Source: Eopsaltria australis
Taxonomy: Eukaryota; Chordata; Aves; Passeriformes; Petroicidae
Assembly: GCA_034509425.1 (NCBI GenBank)
Contig: JAVTVJ010000033.1
Location: forward strand, 3,038,001 to 3,102,000
Direction: 5' to 3'
DNA length: 64,000 bases
Shown: in pieces, positions 1-15,400 of the stretch
How the letters are laid out: every line of letters begins with the position of its first letter
Numbering within the stretch: the first letter of the stretch is position 1
The notes under the pieces: generated by a model
Told to the model about the DNA's origin: nothing
Database searches by the model: none
The model's input: only the letters and a program-made list of their open reading frames with translations
Made by a program: the position numbers and the translations under genes

Positions 1-3000
1 ATTTTTAAGCTTTTTAAGCTTTTTAAATGCAATGAAAATGAAATTCTCATCTTAATGTGGTTTCAGAACCTCTTAATTAATCATAAAGCATAGTGTTTTT
101 TATTTCAATACCTTATGTCACTTTTATATTTTGCTAGTGAAAACAGTGGGTGACAATACAGAATAAGCATGGAAATAAATTTAAAGGAAATAGTGGACTG
201 TAAAAGACACAGCAGAGTGAGGCTACACAACTAGGTCCTTACATTTTTTTGTCTTTGAATTAACCCAACAATAATTCATCCAGGCATGATGAACCATGTC
301 ACTGTTTTGCCTTGCATGCTCACGTTATGAATTTGGCCGTTGAAGATAGTGTTTGTATATGATCATGCTGCAAAAAAAATCACAGTAGTCCAAATGCATT
401 CAACATGATAAATACCTACTTATAAGGCTGAAATTAAAATGTGATGAGAGTATTTCCATGTCTAAAGTATATCATGCTCTTCCATAACATTGATCTTAAC
501 ATGACTTTTGCTCAAATATTACAGATTTTCTTCGGTATTCCTCTCTAGAAAATTTCGCAGTAAAGAAAGATCACATTATGAGAAGTTTTATTGGTTGTCA
601 TGTATCTTAAGCAACTTCAGAGCACTTGTTTAAATCATTTGAATGGGTCAAGACTTTGAAGTTTAAATAAGCTCTGAATGGATGAAAGGATCAAGGATGA
701 ATTGCAGTTAATGATGTTTTCAAGTTCCCTCTTTAAGTGACTTTTATGAACAAAAAGAACTACAAAGATTTGCCTTTGAGTGAGTACTTTCAAGGTCTAT
801 AATTGAAAACAAATGTACAAAACACTTTAGCATTAAATTAGGCATGCATATGAATATATTAAAGTATGATTTCTTGAAAGAGAATATCTGTACTTATCAG
901 GTATACCTACACTGTAAGTAAATTAGTATTTCTTATTCCATTTCTATTTTGTGTTCATATTATTTTAGCGAACCAAGGGGGAAATTTTTGGGTAGCAAAG
1001 CACATTGCTCCCCTTACCAATGAGTAGGTTGCTCATTTCTGCTAGAAGTCCTTTCCCCAAGGACTCCCCAATACAAAGGCCTCCTCTCAGGGGATTTTCA
1101 GGGAAAGTCAATTGAATTAGTTAAATATTGTTTTCATGCAGGTTACAAGACATTTTTATATCAACTAAAAGTTGTTAAATTTTAACACTGCAGAGATGAG
1201 GCATTTACACTTGAAACCGTAGTAAGAAAAGAACTGGATCGTGTGGTCAGTATGAGTTTGCTTCATGTGCAATCCTCAGATTAAGGTAGAGGAGCCTTAC
1301 TTAGAGGCATTGCTGAAAGAAGTTTTATTACCTTCGGTACCAAAGTTACAGAATCTTTTCTAACACAATTTCCTCTCCGAAGAAGAGACAGTGTGCTAAA
1401 TGCTGTCTCGTGAGATGATCTGTCAGAGGAGGATCTGTAAAATAGACCAGTAGTGACAACGGGCTCTGAAATATTGCAGAACTGAAATACTACTGATAGA
1501 TTTTGAAAACCTTCCTTACAGCTATTGGATTATCATCACTTCAGCCATGATAGCTAATAAAGCACAACAATATTTTATTTTTTATTCCTTACTTTGAAGG
1601 CATGACATCTGAGGAAGAAAAATTTCCTGACTCTGATGATTAATTGTGAAGGAGGTAGTGGGGGCTAAGTAATGAAGTAACTTGAGGTTAAAATTTTCAT
1701 TTTATGTAAGTATGGTTGTGGGTAATTCACTGTTTTTCAGTGTAGAGTTATATTTAACTCATCACTGGGTGATCAATGGGCATGATTAAGCTTACCATCT
1801 TTTCAGAGAAAAACTTGAGCTAGTGTGATCAGACGTTCTTTGAGTGTTTGTTGTCATTTTGTTTGACGTATGAATTTTTAGAAACCTCATCTGACTTTTG
1901 TGGCTCACTGAAAGTACTGGGCAGCAGGAATCAATTACTGGTGTGTACATAGAGCTTTCTTAATCTGTGATCGAATTTTGCTATGCAAAGAGAAGCAGGT
2001 GATAGTCAGGATGCAGAGTATTAGAATAAATTTTTTGAGAGCACACAGATTAGTTTTGATCAATTTTAAGAAGCTGCAGCTGTAAGGCTGACATTCTTAG
2101 TTTGGCTATTTTAGTAACTGATCATTAAGGAGTTTCAGAAAGAATTTTACACTTCTATGATTTTCATCCCTGAATGATAAAATTGACTTATTTTTCTAAA
2201 TCTTCTGCATTCTGTCCTCCTTATCTTGTAACAGATTACATTTGACTAGCAAGATGGGCAATTTTGCAATCTGCTATTTACTTCAGATAGATCTAAAATG
2301 AGCAGTTATTTTAGAATTAAGTCAGATGAAGGACAGCACAAAGCAGAAATTATATATCAAGCTCTGAGTGTTTAATATGCCATTATGATACATATATTTT
2401 TAAAATTACTCTGCAGAGATGCACATGAACTAAAGAGGAATTTCAGAAGTTCACCTGAGTGTAAGAGGTCTATGGAACTAGTGAATATATTTATGATGAC
2501 ACATGCGTTTTGAAAACTTCCCTGTTCTACTATACTTCATCAAAACTTTTTGGTCACCCACTGCACAAACTGCAAGAAGGAATATTTAACTTTTCAGTGC
2601 ACAAAATGTAATGAAGTAGGAGGCCCTTGTAAATTAACTGTGTAAACTAAAAAGGCTTAAAAACTGGCCTTCAATACTGTTTATTTTCTGGGAAAATTTT
2701 CTGGAACAATTTTGCTGCTTCTCTGGTAAAACTGTCTGTAAATGCTTGGCATGGGTATAGAACATAAGATATTTCCAGATAGCAGTAGAGGTGAAGCTAT
2801 CCCATTTTAAGGAGGTGTCAAATTTTAATGACAATGTAGGGAGAGACTTATTACACCAGATAATTTGTCCTCAGACAAGCAACCAAAAGAGCTCATGACC
2901 AAGCAACATGGACCCCCTCACACAAGCACTAATTTAAATTAGCTCCCTTCATGCCATAATTTCCTCAGGAAAAACTTGCTGGAATAATCCAAAAGCATGA

Positions 3001-6000
3001 GAGGTACTGAGGCAATAGTTAAGTAGTTAAGGAGCTCATTCTCTTTTCTTGGTTTACCTTTATTTAAAGAAAGAGTCCTTTGTATAGGTATAGCCCATGA
3101 TACAAGTGAGGAATACTATCTGTATTACATCTATCATTAAACCAAACTAACAAGATTGTACATAAATCTTTTGAGAGCTTGGAATCCCACTGGCACCCAA
3201 AAATCATTTGTAAGATGAATGTTATATGCGGTATTAAAACAGTAGAAGCTTGGCAGAAAAATGGATTATTTTCTTCCTTCTTCTTGTAAACAACAACTGA
3301 CAATTACTTTTTTTTCAATACTGTGAAAGAAACCAAAACAGGCAGATTAATTTTCTCCCTTCTCCTGGAGGAGATTGCTGGTTTAAGTGTAAGCAATCAG
3401 ACTCCAAGCACTATGTAAAATTATTTGTTGGATTGCTGAAAATTGAAGATGGAAGACAGAATGGTCCTGTTCTACTCCACAGGGCTCCTGTCAGTCTAAC
3501 CTTGGTCCTCTTCAGACATTAAAAACCTCCCACATGATTATCTTCCAGGCTAGAAATGGGTAAAGCATTTTGCTATGTTATATTTTTTAATTTATTTGTT
3601 TGCTCCCACAGACCTTTGGCTAAATTTTCTCTTCACCCCTTAGCACAAGCTGAGAGACAATGCTCACTACCAGATAACGTTGCTGTTATCATTAAATTGA
3701 CTGCAAATGCTATTTTTTATGTTATTTTTAAAAGTCCTTTGACTTTTAAAACTTCTGCTTCTAACAACGTAATTTAATGAACTCTTTGGTCTGTGGGCTT
3801 AATTTGGCATCTGCCAAAGAGATGCACAGACAGACGTACACATGGAGTTAGGAACTAGATACCTTTCTCAGCTTCAAATATCTGAGATAAAACATTGCTT
3901 TTACTCTTGTTCTTTGAAACTGAAAAACACATCAGACATTTCATGTGCACTATTTTACTTCCATTTACTTGCATATTTGCTTCCATTATATGTTTGACTG
4001 TTCAATATTTGTAGCACAATATGAGGTTTTATTGTTTTGGGTTTTTTTATTCTTTTGTCTTTGAAAAATCACTGGTTTGCAAGGAAATGATAATGTGATT
4101 TTTGTAATCTACTGCAGAAGGTAAAATCTTTTGGTTTTGGTCATTCTCTACTAACATTCAAAAGAAATCAGAAATATTTCATTTATTTCAGTTGATGCAA
4201 TGTTTTCCTCTGTTTTGAAACATGCATGCTTAATCCATAGAATTTTTTTTTTTCAATTTTGGTATTATCTTATGCAGTCAGATGCCCTGAACCTGCATTG
4301 TATGCTTCTTTTGTGAGATGAGATTTAAGGCAGAAGATTTCCTAAGAGCCCAAGCAAGATATTAGGGGTAAGAATACCAATGTGGAAAATTCATCATTAA
4401 AAAATCAGCTCAGCACTCACAATCAGATTTTGTTAAAATGCAAAGCTGGTTATTCAGGACTTCTCCACAGACTACAGGACTTTTGGTCCCTGCTACTGGT
4501 GTTTGGGACAAATGCTGCAAAGGTACATGAGCATGAGATTAATTGATATGAGACTGATGTGTCCAGAATTAATTAATGTGTGAGACTGAGACAGAGTCAA
4601 TATGAGAATAGAGATCTATGAAATAAATTAACTGATACTTTGGGAAAAACCAGAGTCTCCTTGTACTATCATCTGCAATCCATGGAAAATATATGTGATA
4701 CTAGGTTAAAAAAAAATTATTTTTAACAGCCTTTTAACTCTACTGGTCTAGTTCTATCAGTAAATTGGCAAATATTAAAATGGCAGTTTTCTCCAAGCAT
4801 CAAAACTGAAATGAGATTTAAAGAGATAAATACATTTAAATGTTTTACCTGCTACATGAGATAAATTATTTATATATTGAACTGAAACACTTGGCTTGTG
4901 AGTTGAAATAAATATACTTATAGTAGGCAGGATTCATCACTACTTATAGTGCATGAAACGAGTATTGCACCTAATTGGTATGAGGGCAAATGTTGTGGAG
5001 AGGAAAGACTGAAAATATGTTTATTAACTTTTCAGACTAATAAAACATCTTTCATACTGGCTATACAACAAAAACATTCTGAGGTCAAAAAATTACATAA
5101 CATCTGATACATAGATATTTGGCCAGGTTACTGCTCAACAGGAAAAAAAAAAACAGGTAAGATAGTTAAGTTTATTCTATTATTTGCTTTGTATTCAATT
5201 GATTTTGTTTCTATTATTTTGATAAAATTATAGATGCTTTTATAAAATAAGATATATGAAAAATATCTACTTTTGATCATTTTGATGGATCCATACATTT
5301 AAGCAGTTCTTTGGAAATACTCAAATAAAACTGCATCGAAAGACTGAAATTAACCTCCCAGATGAGTTTAATGACATTAATGAGTCTGAGACGCCATAGG
5401 TGTCCTGAGTAATGGGTCCAAAGTAGTAAAACAGACCCACAGAAGCATGAAAGTAATTTATTCTGAGCATGGAAAATGGTAAGATTTTGTTAATACTTAG
5501 TATTTTGTCAAGGTGAGAATCCTTACAGACTCCTTATTCTCTGTCATAAAGATGGATGGAGCATGTGCATCAAAACAAACAATGTGAGTCTATAATATTT
5601 ATAGCTGGTTTCTTTACCCACAGCTTACTGTTACTGAGGATGGAACACTGGGGTAGAAAAGTGTCATAGGAAGACTACTGTAAAAAAGAAGATGGGGCCC
5701 CTTCTCTTTCTGGGACACATCTTTTAAGCTGTTGACCACCTTACCCTGGCCCAAGAAAGCAGCTTGGACATTTTTTTAGCTTTAAGCAAGTTGTGCTAAA
5801 CTAGACACAAGAATTTTACATAAGTAGAAGGTCTACTGCATTTTAATTACTGCCAGCTCCCACCCAGGAAGGATGAGATCAGAGGAGATCATGTGGGGAG
5901 TTTTGTGTTTGTGAAAGCTGTGCAGTTTGTCTCACCATGAACCACTGATGCTCTGCATCATTAATTTAAACTTCAGAGAAAGTCAATTTGCTATTTGCCA

Positions 6001-9000
6001 TTACTTTTTCTTCTTTGCTATATCCCATTTATTTAAGTAAAATCAATGCTGTAAGAGGTGTGCTCCATATTGTGTGTGAGGGCTGTCTTTGTAAAACACT
6101 TTTCCGAGTAATACTTCCTGCTTATTTTATCCCTTTCATTTAGCCCTAGTCAGCAGAGATATGCAACAAAGCATCTGTCCACAAAGTTACTCAGAGAACA
6201 CATTTTATCTGGTAAAAAAACAAAGAAAAAAAGGGAAGAAGAAAACAAACCTACAAACCCAATAAAAATAACATTTAAACTCTTTCCCAGAAGTTTACAT
6301 TTATATTATTGCTGTCTCATTTTTAAGTGACCACTGCTCAATGAGACTTTACAGGTGTCTTTCAGGGAAGGCAGTTTCACCTGAACTTGAAAATTTCTGA
6401 GCATAAAAGTATGGAGAAAAAAAAGAAAAAATATTATCTGATGATGACTTGTTCAGCAGTACTGGGTAATTTCAGTACATTTCAGTGTTATGCACAGAAG
6501 TGCTAAAATTCAGCACTGTTGGTTAAAGATATTGGACAGTGGACTCACACAGACTGACAGAATTTTCACAGACCTTAATACAGTCAAGCTAGATTTTTGT
6601 ATCAGTCTATAGCTTGGAAATTTAGGGATGGAAAGGATTCCAAGAGATTAGCACCTTCAGGGAGGCGTGCACATACAAATTGTCCCTTACAGGCAAATAT
6701 ATAATTTTTTTTCTTCAAATACTCCCAGTAAATGTTACATTTCATGATTCATATATTTTTCCCTTTAAAGCATGTTCCCCAAATATTGGAGTTGGAGCAG
6801 TTTTCTTTCTTGATATGTGGTTGTTACATGAAGCACTGTGTTCATCAGTTACCTAAATTCACACTCTACTGCCCCAGAGCCTGTGATCCCCCTCCACTTC
6901 TATTCCCACCAGTTTTGGATGACTCACAGTGACCCTCCTGCCTCTCTAATCCATCCCATGCTTTTCATTTCTACTGGCTCTGCTTTGCTCCATTTACTCT
7001 TCTCATCCCCTCATTCTCAGGTCCAGCTTTTTGGTCTTTGCAAGGCTTGTAATTCCTACCTCAATCTACCATGCAGATACCGGTGAGTAAATACTGAGGG
7101 CATAACATGTATAAGGGGAGCAGCAATTATGGCTGAGATCTACCATATGTTACTTTTACAGTCATAAGGAAATGTTGGAATTCTGTGGCAGGAATGCTAA
7201 CTTGGAGAAGAAGTGAGCAATCACAAGAGATATCAAAAGGGAAGAAAGAGAAGATGCTAGAAATGGGATTGTATGTGGCCCAGATGCAAATTATCTTTCT
7301 AGAGTTCTGGGAATTACTGAAGATAAGAATAATTTCAGGGGGAGTCTCACTGAACTTCTGCTGCCCTGTGATAGAGCAGGTCTAGCACAGATGAAACCTG
7401 CAGAACACTGAGGTGATAACTCACAAGATCCTAATTAAGTGTGAACTCCGCTTCTTTTAAAGCTTAATGATTTTGTGGTATATAGATGACTATACTGATA
7501 CATATCTAGGGCAATTAAAGGACTATAACATATTTCAAAGATGTTCTTTGTCAGCTTAGGGCAAGTAGATTTTTTTCTGTGAAAGTCATTAGTTTGTTTT
7601 TTTTTAATGTAGGCAAAACTAATTACTTTCCACCTATCTCCCACCAAGAGCTTCCTCATTCTACTCCATTAGAGTTAACTCCAAATAGACAAATTTTGGA
7701 ATAGTCATAGATGGTAGAATAGGATTTTTAAAAATACATTAATACTGGCAATCCTGAAATATAACTATCATGCATATGAAGTAAATTATTTTTGCTTTTC
7801 CCTTTCTAAGATAAAGGAATCATTTATATTGAGGCTCATCTTGAGTATAACTTAATCACTGACTCTTAGAGAAGGTACCTAGAGCATGACTACTAGGCAA
7901 ATTAGCACAGAATAATTATCTAAATTGATTATCAAAACAGTAGTTATTCTGAGCTTGAATAATTTTATATGAAAAACCTAAGAGCATATTGCACAGCAGC
8001 AAACTACACTATTTCAGATGCCCATTCCTCTTAAAGATAATTTTTTATGCACTGAAGTAAGAATGTGGGAGAAATGTTTTATAGAAGGCATAATTAAAAA
8101 TAAGATCCTCTATCTGTCATTTGGTATGAGGTTTATATTCTGATGAATTTATCATATCAATATATGCCATCATTGTTGGAAGTTGCTGACATGGATACAG
8201 ATGAACTGATTTTTGTGTCCCTATAAGGAAATCAAAGCAGATTTTGCTATTTCATTAATGTTTTCAGCTTTGAAATTGAAAGTCTGACCTCAAATTAGAA
8301 GTTTGATCTCAAATCCTTGGCACATCATAACCATTGTGTACAGTGAAAATCAAGCTGAATGCATGAGAAAAATCATTGCTTCCCAGATGCTGAACACTGC
8401 ATATTCAGTTAAGAACCTCAGGTCAGTTTCCCCTGTTCAGTGCAAGTCAACACCAGCTGAAACACTTTAATTTGCTTTTAACCATGGACAAACTGATCTA
8501 ATGAGATACTGCAAAATTTTATCTAATTTTTGTTAAGCAACATCCTTAGATGCAAATAAAATGTTCTCAATAGAATATTAGTAGCAGACATTTTACCCAC
8601 AATACTTTTCATTTTTTCAACAATGTCTAGAATTTTCCTTATCAACTGTGTATGGTGAAGAGGCTTTGGTGCCATACGGTTTACAGAACCATCTGTGTAC
8701 TCCAAGGACTGCCTTGATATGCACTCAAATGCAAACTTGTTTTGTGAAAGGTTAAAGCGGCAGAAATATATATCAGAAACTATCTACTGGTATTCCCAAA
8801 ATGAATCTTGCAGCTGTTCATGTCAAATTCTTTTTGTTATTATTGGAGAAGACCATTTAACTTTAGAAGAAAGCTATAAGCCCTGTGATAATAATAAGCT
8901 GTTGGCAACTGGAGAGAATCTGTTTTACTTTGGAACAGAGTAATAATTTTCAGCTAAAAGTATACATTTTTGGGGTTCTTTGCATAAAACAAGATTCATC

Positions 9001-12000
9001 TTGCAAAACTATGAAAAGTCACAACATCTCAGGGAATATTTGGGAAAAGAAATAGCATTTTAAAAATTAAATTCAAGGGGATCTGGTTCTAAAAACCAGT
9101 TTGCTGTTGTATAGTGAACTCATCTTTTCCTCATAGGAACTTCATTGCAACCATGTTCTTTTTATAGATTTATTGCTGGTTTTCTTTTTACTCTTGTGAA
9201 TTTTTTATTATTTCCTGCATAGAGCCTCATCTGCAGGAGCTGCAGATTCTCTCTTCAATTTGCACCATACCTGACTGTGGGTGTAAGACATGAGGATTAA
9301 GCTTTTCTCCTTCAGGATGAAAACTGGTTCCATTTGAAATGGTAGAAATGCAAATCTAATTCTATCTCTTCAAAGGAATGACTGACAGTCAAGTTGAGGT
9401 TAACTTAATTTAGTCTGTCTTGTTTTAACCTGATAGATGTCTTACTCTGTTCACAGTTCATGGAGACAAGACATTCCAGAAGGCAGGGTTCCTGGCTACC
9501 ACAGAGCACAACTGGATGTGGAGGGAATCCAGAAGGCTGTTTTAGATTAGGCTTAATTTTTAGAGATCTACATTTGGCTATGATGAATTTTGCCCTTGTT
9601 CCCAGAAAGGTAATTATAGGCTATGGATCTCAGGTAGATGAATAGAATTTTTGAGATGTATTTGGTAGAATGGTTTAGGTGCAGCTAGAAATTACTGCCT
9701 GTTAACTGCTGTTGTCAGATGTTGTTTGAAATGCACATTTGAGTAATCTATACACAATTGGAAATATGGCACAGGACCTACAAGAAATCCACTTCTGTTT
9801 GAAGTGTCAGCTGCAGTCTTGATGAATTATATGAGTCATCTCAAATGACACACTAGGTGAGTAATCTTGAATATCTCCTAGTTTATAAATAAACACTAAG
9901 GGAGAAGTGATTTTTGGTCTTGTTATCTCTGTGGGCTAATTCATTTTAATTACTGACGTAGAGGACTTCTACAAAAAGGAATGAGAATGTCAGTTTTTAT
10001 CTTCCCTGTATAGCAGTGCAATGTGAGAGTTCTTGGATCTAAGTTTGAATCTCTTGAAGAAAAAATTGATTCTAAGTCTCTTTTCTTCTATGTAAGTGTT
10101 GAAATGGCGAATTTGGGCTATCATAAATAGAAAGGAAGAAAAGAAACCAGCTTGACTACCGTTGTACCTGAATTTGGAAAGAAATATACTGTAGTGTCTC
10201 CTCTGACTTTGAAATTACTTAATATAATGTCCTGAAGCTACAAATTGCTCAATGCAGAGGGACCTTAAAGACTGAAGTAAGGAAAAACTTAGAACGCAGC
10301 ATATACTCAGCATTTTTAATGGTCAGCCGAGACAACTTGACATTCAGTATAGCAGTACAAAAACTGGAATCTGAGACTTGGATTTTTCCCTGTCTTTTAC
10401 ATAGGGATGTTGAATATACAATTTAGAGTTTATATTCTGACATAGAGGTCAGATGCCTCAATCTTATTTTGCATTTAACCCTATTTCTTTCTTCTCCAGT
10501 GGTCTTCTGCTTTTTGGATGAAAAATTACCTTTCGTACAACTTTGGCTAAAGTGAAGAAGGTGCAAACAACTGGATCTGACATCAGAATTTCATGCCTTA
10601 GTATAATGTAAGTTTTACATTTAATTTATTTCAGTGAAATTTTGCTACATTAAAACAGGAAGGAAAGTTTCTCAGTTGTAATTGGTCATTCCTTCAACTT
10701 TATACGCCTTCAAAATCTTTTTGGTTATTTATTTTTAAAGTTAAAATGCAAGGGTAAAGTTATTTGAATTTAAATAAGATATTCATCTGTTCACAATTTG
10801 TCAGACATTTGATCCAAGTTGATATCTTGAAATGAGAGTATCTTACTCATTTTCATGACAATAAGCAATGTTGGTACATCTGAAGCCATGACCATTATTC
10901 CTCCTCCATGAATACCAACAGTTAATATTACCAAGAAATTATTTTTCTTTCATTCATATAATGAAAATGCTTTATTTTTTCTCCGTACTAACTGCCAAGC
11001 ACCTCTTCCCCACCTTCCATTTTTCTTCCAATTGAAAAGTCATGAATGAAATAATTTGAAGCACTTAAAAGTAATATAGTTGTCCTAAGACTGTGTTGAT
11101 TTTCTGTCTTCCATTTCTCTTTTAATGTCTCCTTCCATCTTCTGATTTCTTTTTATTTTATCTCTGTATCTTTCTCTTTTATGGCAGGGAAAAAGCATCT
11201 CTCTTTCTTTTATCCCTTTACTTCAGCAGTGATTTTTCATTGCCTTCATAGCTGTTCTGTGAGGATTTGCAGCTGCATTCCCATGACTCCTCTTCACCCT
11301 GGCAGCAACTCACATTTTTTTCTTACAATTCTCGCCTGCTTGTTGTAAGGGTGGGTGTCTCATTACTAGTCTGTTGGTGTTTTTGTTAATTAGTAGAGAC
11401 AATGTTAACTGAGGAATCATTCTGTTAACAAGTGTGTTAAACTTCTAAATACATCCCATATGAAGTCAGCATTTTCTGCAGTCTGAATATTTTCCCACTG
11501 AGATGGCTCATGCAATTCATAAAAGTTTGGTGCCTTCTAGCTTGCACTCTAACAGCCTACCAAGCACTACAGTTTGAGTTTAGTGGCAAACTTGATGCTA
11601 AAATCAGAGCTATTTCTGAAGCCTGAATGAAGAGTCAAGAAATCTGGGTGAGCCTGACTCATTCTTAAGTAAAAGTGGGCTGCTTCATGTTTGTTGTTGC
11701 AAATCACTTAAAATTCAGTGGTTGTCCAGAGATAGTTCAAACTAAGACAAAAAGCACTCTATTCAGTTTTGTATTGATAACTCTCACTATACTACACTAT
11801 TAAGGCATTACACTGTTACTACTGCCCTTTTAAGGTATCCTTTAATTGGACCACAATTTCCTGTTACCATGGAGAACATCCTGGCACAGAGGAGCTCAGA
11901 ATAAAGTTGAATGCTTTTCAGCATTTAAAATAGATTGCCTCAGTTTTGGAGTCTGTGTTTAAAATATTGCATAATCTGCTGTAGTTCATTTCTAAAGTGC

Positions 12001-12312
12001 AGTCAGCCACACACTAGAGCCTGTAGGACAGTAAAGGCTGAGAATGGGAGGTTAAAGGATGATAAAGGCTTTTGCCCAAGAGAAATATATGTGTGAGAAA
12101 GGCAGAGCTCTGGACTATCTTACCTGGCTGCTTCATATACTTAACAAAGCAAACAACATCCCCAGAACCCATGATTTATCTTACCCCTAGCTAGAGATCC
12201 AAACACCCAATGATCCTTAACCAACTAACTATGGAATATGTTACTGACTGTGAAATATGCCATATATTAACTATTAGCTATTAATTAACTTAGAGAGGGA
12301 CAGGGGCTCATA
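1..12312. other. Unique AT-rich noncoding DNA, nothing recognised
   Basis: This stretch shows no retroelement end, no long open frame and no RNA gene that I can recognise. Open frames on both strands are all under about 85 codons, rich in F, I, K, L and N as expected from random translation of AT-rich DNA, and none resembles a known protein. It contains only short homopolymer runs, such as T tracts near 4243 and A tracts near 5142. It could be intergenic or intronic. Confidence 0.6.
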
Positions 12313-12475
12313 GGGCCCTTATTGCTTTCTACAGCTTCTTGAAAAGGGGTTGAAACACAGTGGTGTCTTCTCCCGGATAACAAGAGATAGGACAAGAGGA
12401 AATGGCCTCAAGTTGTGCAAGGGGAGGTTTAGGTTGGATGTGAGGAAAAATTTCTTCACTGAAAGGGTGAATTTC
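12313..12475 (+). mobile_element. CR1 LINE fragment, C-terminal RT coding part
   Basis: The sequence matches the part of avian CR1 that encodes the last residues of the ORF2 reverse-transcriptase protein. One forward frame from about 12382 reads [18 protein letters not shown] and then KNFFTERV, the well-known CR1 C-terminal peptide, so the sense strand is +. Similarity stops at about 12475, before the usual CR1 3' UTR and its terminal ATTCTATG-type repeats. The copy is therefore truncated at both ends. The missing 3' end is unusual, because CR1 normally truncates at the 5' side, and points to a later deletion or rearrangement. The copy is dead. Confidence 0.85.
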
Positions 12476-15400
12476 TTTGCAAAAAGGGATATAGCAGGGC
12501 CTTCCTGTCTATCTGACACTACACGTGGTTCCTTTAAATGCCCTTCAAAACAAATTATTTTGGGTCTTTTACAATAAATTTTACAACCTTTTTCTTTATA
12601 ATGTGTAATTAAAACATTTAAAATGTGTGCAAATCTTGACAGAAAAGACAATACTTACATATTGTTTTTATTAAAATAGGAAAGTTTATGACTCTCACTA
12701 GTTAAATATTGATATATTAAATATCAATATGATGCAAGTGAATTAACACAGTGTCTGACAACACAGAAAAAAATAATTTTAGGTAGGATTTAAGTTATAG
12801 TAGAGATAAAGAAAACATGAGTCTCTCTAAAAGAAATACTTGTAGAAAATGATTTTCAAAGCTTAAGACACAGAAAGTGTTGTAACCAAAAAAACTTTTC
12901 AGGCTTTTTCCCCCATTTATTATTTGACTGTTAGTAAAAAAAACAGCTTTCACAAGTGTAATGTTTCTTGCACACCTCTGTTTTCTTGTTAGCACATTTA
13001 TACAATAATATGTCCAATTCTCATTTGACCTATGACAGACTGAAAAAATGAAGTTTGAGTTTGATTAATTTACTTAATTCTAGTCTTAAAGATCTGGAAA
13101 CAATCTGCACATCAAGGCATATTAACTGAGGGCTATTTTCTTTCCTAAACAACTTTAAAGAAAAAAATGACTCACAATTTGAAGGAGGGGGTTGTTTGTT
13201 TCCAACAGCAGTTTGTTAATTAACTTTTTATTCAGTTGAAATGATTGAAAATAGGAGTTTTATGGATTATTTTGAAAACCTACATTTTAATGGAATCTCT
13301 TGGTGTTAGTACACTAATAAGTCTAATTTTCAGAAATAACGTTTATATATAGATTCATATGCATATTTGTGTGTATATGTTTTGAAAGGGACCGAGAAAT
13401 GTAAAAAACATACCCACACTGATTTTAAGTAGCATTTTCATTAAAACAATAGGTATAATTTCAGACATATCTTGATATACTTAATGAATAGGCTGTTTTT
13501 ACAGAAAAAAAAAGTTGCTAGTAAACAGGCTGCTCCCTTTAATAGAATGAACTGTAATAATTTTTAATAACAGTGGAAAGACTATCACTTGCAATGGTAA
13601 TATTAAGGGGCTTCAAAAAAATTTCAAATTTCCAGTTACTTATTCAATTTGCTGTTGGAAGCAATGGGCTTTTCAGTTTTGATTTTGTTGTTTGGGTTGT
13701 TTTGACAGAATAGAGACATTTGATCTACATTTTCATTTAAAAATGTGAGACTGTTACTCTGAGCCTCACCTTCTTTTACCATTCCAGACAATACACCTGG
13801 ATTTTCACACCTTGACTCTTTGAAGAGGTGATCTCTTTTTGATACCTTACTGAGGAGAATCTCTCATGTGCTCCTAGACTGTGCACAGGTTGTATAGCCC
13901 AGAATTTGAGGGTAAAACTTTCACGCCACTTGGCCCTATTGATAGAGATGCTCAGACATTCTTATTGGGTTTGTCAAGGCAGAATCACTATTTACTTCTT
14001 CAAAAAAAATTTTTTTAATATAGCATTCTACTACTAGGTTGGACTTTATTCTTATTAAAGATTGTATTTTTAAAGTAGGTATTGATATGATGCTAAATAA
14101 TCTAGCTCTCCTAGAGTAGACTGGGACCTGCTCCTGTGATTGCCTAAGCCATAAACATTTTATTTCACTCCTGGGGTCTCTCTTGGATTCATGAAACAAG
14201 AGTATTCTTAAATAATGCATAAGTCAAGCTCAGAGCCAAGGGAATAGCCACAAAATGCAATGCAAAATAGATTACATAAATACGTGATTTGACCCACAGG
14301 TTACACAGTGCTCCAAAGCTGTCCCAGCAGGTTTGACACACTTACTGCTCCCTATATCACACCACAGATATACAACACATGCAAGAGACTCATACGATAT
14401 AAAAAATACTTTGGCAGATGCAGCACTGCTTTTGCAGTGTTTTGTGCATATTAAACTGGAGGGCAAAAATAATAATAAAAAGATAGAAAATACACCAAAA
14501 ATAATTATGTCCTACTGTCACAGAAATGGTGGATGGGGCCAGAGGACCCAGTGCTGTAGACTTCATACATAGCAGATGGCATCTAATTTTCTAATGGAAG
14601 AAAAAAATCACTTTCCTTGCTACAGAGAGCCTTGAACGGTGTCGTTGCAAGCTAATTCTCATCATGTGTCCTAATACTAAGCATCATTCCCTGGGACCAA
14701 TGCATTTAGAAATGTACATTGAGCTAAGGGTATGTCTTTAATGGTAAACAAAAAAGGGCGAAATACTTTGGTCATATAGTGCAAAATCTATTTTACAGGA
14801 TGCCAGGGCCTGTTCTCATTCCTTGCAGGCAAGTGGCAACGTCTGTGATGTGTCCATATCCCTGAGCAGGAAATCACATCCACAGGGTCTACTGGGAGCA
14901 GCCTACAGCTACTGCTTTTCCATGGACTGTGTCAAAGATCATCTGGAAGACCGTAGCTAGTCCAAGCACAATGGATGTGAGCAGGCAGGGCCACTTGGCT
15001 CTAAGAACCAATGTTTAGACACAAGAAATACAATAAGGGCCATGTATTAATATAACACAGATTTCTCTGCCTTATAAGGGTTCATGAAAAATGAGTCACA
15101 TATTTATTGCTTATTCAATTTTTTACTCTAGCATTTTTTCCTATAGATTTTGTTTACCCCAGACTCAGAGATAGTCTCACAAATGAAATATCAGAGACAC
15201 ATTGTCATTTCTGTCTCCTGTGACTCAATGCTTCTTTTGTATACTATTATAAATTATGCTACATTTGCTTTTTGGCATCTTGTGTTACAAACTGATTTCA
15301 AATTTTTGCCTGACATCACTCCCTGATCTGTTTGACTTTCATGTTTTAGCCCTCCTGTTGATTGCAAAGTAAGAGTTTCAGACCTTCATTTTTCCTTAGA

